Assembly (NCBI GenBank): GCA_030019105.1
Contig: JASEGY010000283.1
Location: 1-5,072, forward strand
Reading direction: 5' to 3'
Length of the DNA: 5,072 bases
From: a bacterium
Lineage (GTDB): Bacteria > UBA9089 > JASEGY01
Part shown: positions 4,386 through 5,072 of the stretch, one piece after another
Layout of the letters: every line of letters begins with the position of its first letter
Position numbering within the stretch: position 1 is the stretch's first letter
Program-made: the position numbers and the translations under genes
Notes under the pieces: model-generated
What the model saw: the letters and a program-made list of their open reading frames with translations, nothing else
Database searches by the model: none
Told to the model about the DNA's origin: nothing

Positions 4386-4899
4386 TTTTATTCACCTCCT
4401 TAGTGGTCATAACTGATTCGATCTTCAGTTTATCCTGACGGGCCAGGTGGCTGATGAAGAAGATAGCCGAGTTTTTCGATATCTTCATCTTCGAGGCAAT
4501 CTCCTCGGGTGTAGTTCTCTCTCTTTCTCTTACAAACTGGAGTATCTCGGATGAGACCTCCTCTGTCCAGTCCTCAAAGAGACCCCTTACCTCCGGAGTA
4601 GCATAGGTCGCAAGTTCACAACTCCTTGAGACAGACTCCATCATGCTCGCACACATCTCCATTGGATTAAACCCCTCTTCGCCCTCACCTCCACAGCACA
4701 TCTTCATCATTTCCATTATACCTCCATTTCCCATCATTTCACCCATCATCTTCGGCATCATCTTAGTCATCATCTCCTGTTTCTCCTCCTGGCTCATTCC
4801 AGAGAAGAAATTATCCATCATCCCTTCCATCATCATCTCCTTTTCCTGGCCAGACATCCTCCCCATCATTGCACCGGCCATTTTCTCCATAATTCCCAT
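4378..4899 (-). CDS. Methionine-rich protein with a C-terminal winged-helix-like domain
   Basis: The 173-residue product has two parts. Residues 1-90 hold 28 methionines (31%) in runs such as MMMEGMM and KMMPKMMGEMM, plus C68-C69, C83 and, just after, C94. Residues about 115-165 look like a winged helix: SSEILQFVRERE, then TTPEEIASKMKISKNSAIFFISHLARQDKLKI, with helix-turn-helix spacing and a final beta strand. Met-rich segments commonly bind Cu(I) or Ag(I), so a soluble metal buffer or metal-responsive DNA-binding protein is inferred; no named family is recognised. ATG 4899 is chosen because AAGGAGG lies eight bases upstream; a TTG at 4935 is in frame but has no ribosome binding site and would overlap the preceding gene. 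The gene starts 13 bases after that gene's stop and overlaps the DGC gene by eight bases. Confidence 0.72.
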   Translation of the reverse strand: MGIMEKMAGAMMGRMSGQEKEMMMEGMMDNFFSGMSQEEKQEMMTKMMPKMMGEMMGNGGIMEMMKMCCGGEGEEGFNPMEMCASMMESVSRSCELATYATPEVRGLFEDWTEEVSSEILQFVRERERTTPEEIASKMKISKNSAIFFISHLARQDKLKIESVMTTKEVNKNG

Positions 4900-4907
4900 C
4901 TGTTTTA

Positions 4908-4914
4908 CCTCCTT
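4908..4914 (-). promoter_or_regulatory. AAGGAGG ribosome binding site fixing the Met-rich gene start
   Basis: The site overlaps the TAA stop codon (4915-4913) of the upstream gene and lies eight bases before ATG 4899. The same AAGGAGG occurs at 4401-4395 for the DGC gene and 3926-3920 for the small Cys gene. In each case it is at or within the end of the previous gene, the arrangement expected for translational coupling. Confidence 0.8.
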
Positions 4915-5072
4915 AGAATCGGCATCGACAGCCAAGCCGAACCATAAGTCCAGAGAGGTCTATCTCAGGGGCACCATCAACCCTGCTTCCTGCCTGGTAA
5001 AGCTTATCCACCTTGCCCATCTTAGCGCGGCCTCTGGCCGCAACCAAACCAATTTTGGATTGCAGATTGCGG
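4913..5072 (-). CDS. C-terminal 52 residues of an unrecognised protein, 5' end outside the window
   Basis: An open frame enters from the right edge and ends at TAA 4915-4913. The visible part includes LVAARGRAKMGKVDKLYQ, then PEIDLSGLMVRLGCRCRF at the very end, with a terminal Cys-x-Cys. The composition and continuous frame look coding, and its stop codon is fused to the ribosome binding site of the Met-rich gene, so it is very probably the upstream member of the same operon. I do not recognise the family from this fragment; the CxC end is compatible with another metal-binding protein but proves nothing. Confidence 0.6.
   Translation of the reverse strand, partial: RNLQSKIGLVAARGRAKMGKVDKLYQAGSRVDGAPEIDLSGLMVRLGCRCRF

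Noticed and set aside
4690..4870. Dense CAT/ATC trinucleotides as a possible simple repeat or CRISPR-like array.
   Set aside because: They are the complement of ATG codons in the Met-rich gene; there is no regular repeat-spacer pattern.
4900..4935. TTG at 4935 as start of the Met-rich gene.
   Set aside because: It has no ribosome binding site and would overlap the preceding gene. The AAGGAGG eight bases before ATG 4899 is far better.

Overview
The window looks like chromosomal DNA of a Gram-negative, probably uncultivated and perhaps anaerobic bacterium. A lipid A-type acyltransferase (LpxL/HtrB superfamily) implies an outer membrane. Sigma70-type promoters and AAGGAGG ribosome binding sites are clear. 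Short intergenic regions are packed with palindromic and heptanucleotide repeats, as in many repeat-rich candidate-phylum genomes. I cannot name the phylum from the sequence alone.

Layout. 1-924 (minus): an LpxL-type acyltransferase, visibly AT-rich compared with the rest, running off the left edge into a TGAACCC-type heptad repeat. 925-1097: back-to-back intergenic region with a consensus promoter for the acyltransferase and the first copy of a dyad repeat. 1098-1988 (plus): ispA, a short-chain polyprenyl diphosphate synthase. 2003-2425 (plus): a full-consensus promoter overlapped by a perfect palindrome, then a 78-residue membrane-anchored coiled-coil protein and tRNA-Pro(CGG). 2433-2948 (minus): a CvpA-family membrane protein converging on the tRNA. 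2963-3118: a long imperfect palindrome. 3153-3608 (minus): a short-form ArgA-like acetyltransferase. 3631-3732: a second, diverged copy of the dyad repeat. 3733-5072 (minus): a tightly coupled four-gene operon, entered at the right edge. In transcription order it holds an unrecognised protein (C-terminus only), a Met-rich protein with a winged-helix-like tail, a DGC-family putative zinc-binding protein, and a 58-residue protein with two CPxC motifs.

How the genes fit together. The left part is housekeeping: isoprenoid chain elongation, lipid A acylation, a proline tRNA, arginine entry and a membrane protein. The right-hand operon is the least explained part. Three consecutive products are rich in Cys or Met metal ligands, and the genes are joined by short overlaps or gaps with ribosome binding sites placed at or inside the preceding gene's end. 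This suggests a soluble metal-handling or metal-sensing module.

Two observations stand out outside the genes. First, the 86-bp and 102-bp dyad repeats share both asymmetric ends, differ in their internal hairpins, and both lie just upstream of a gene (ispA, argA) in the same orientation relative to it. Second, lpxL and argA both show TATAAT followed by exactly six bases and then ATG, with no good ribosome binding site, which predicts leaderless mRNAs.
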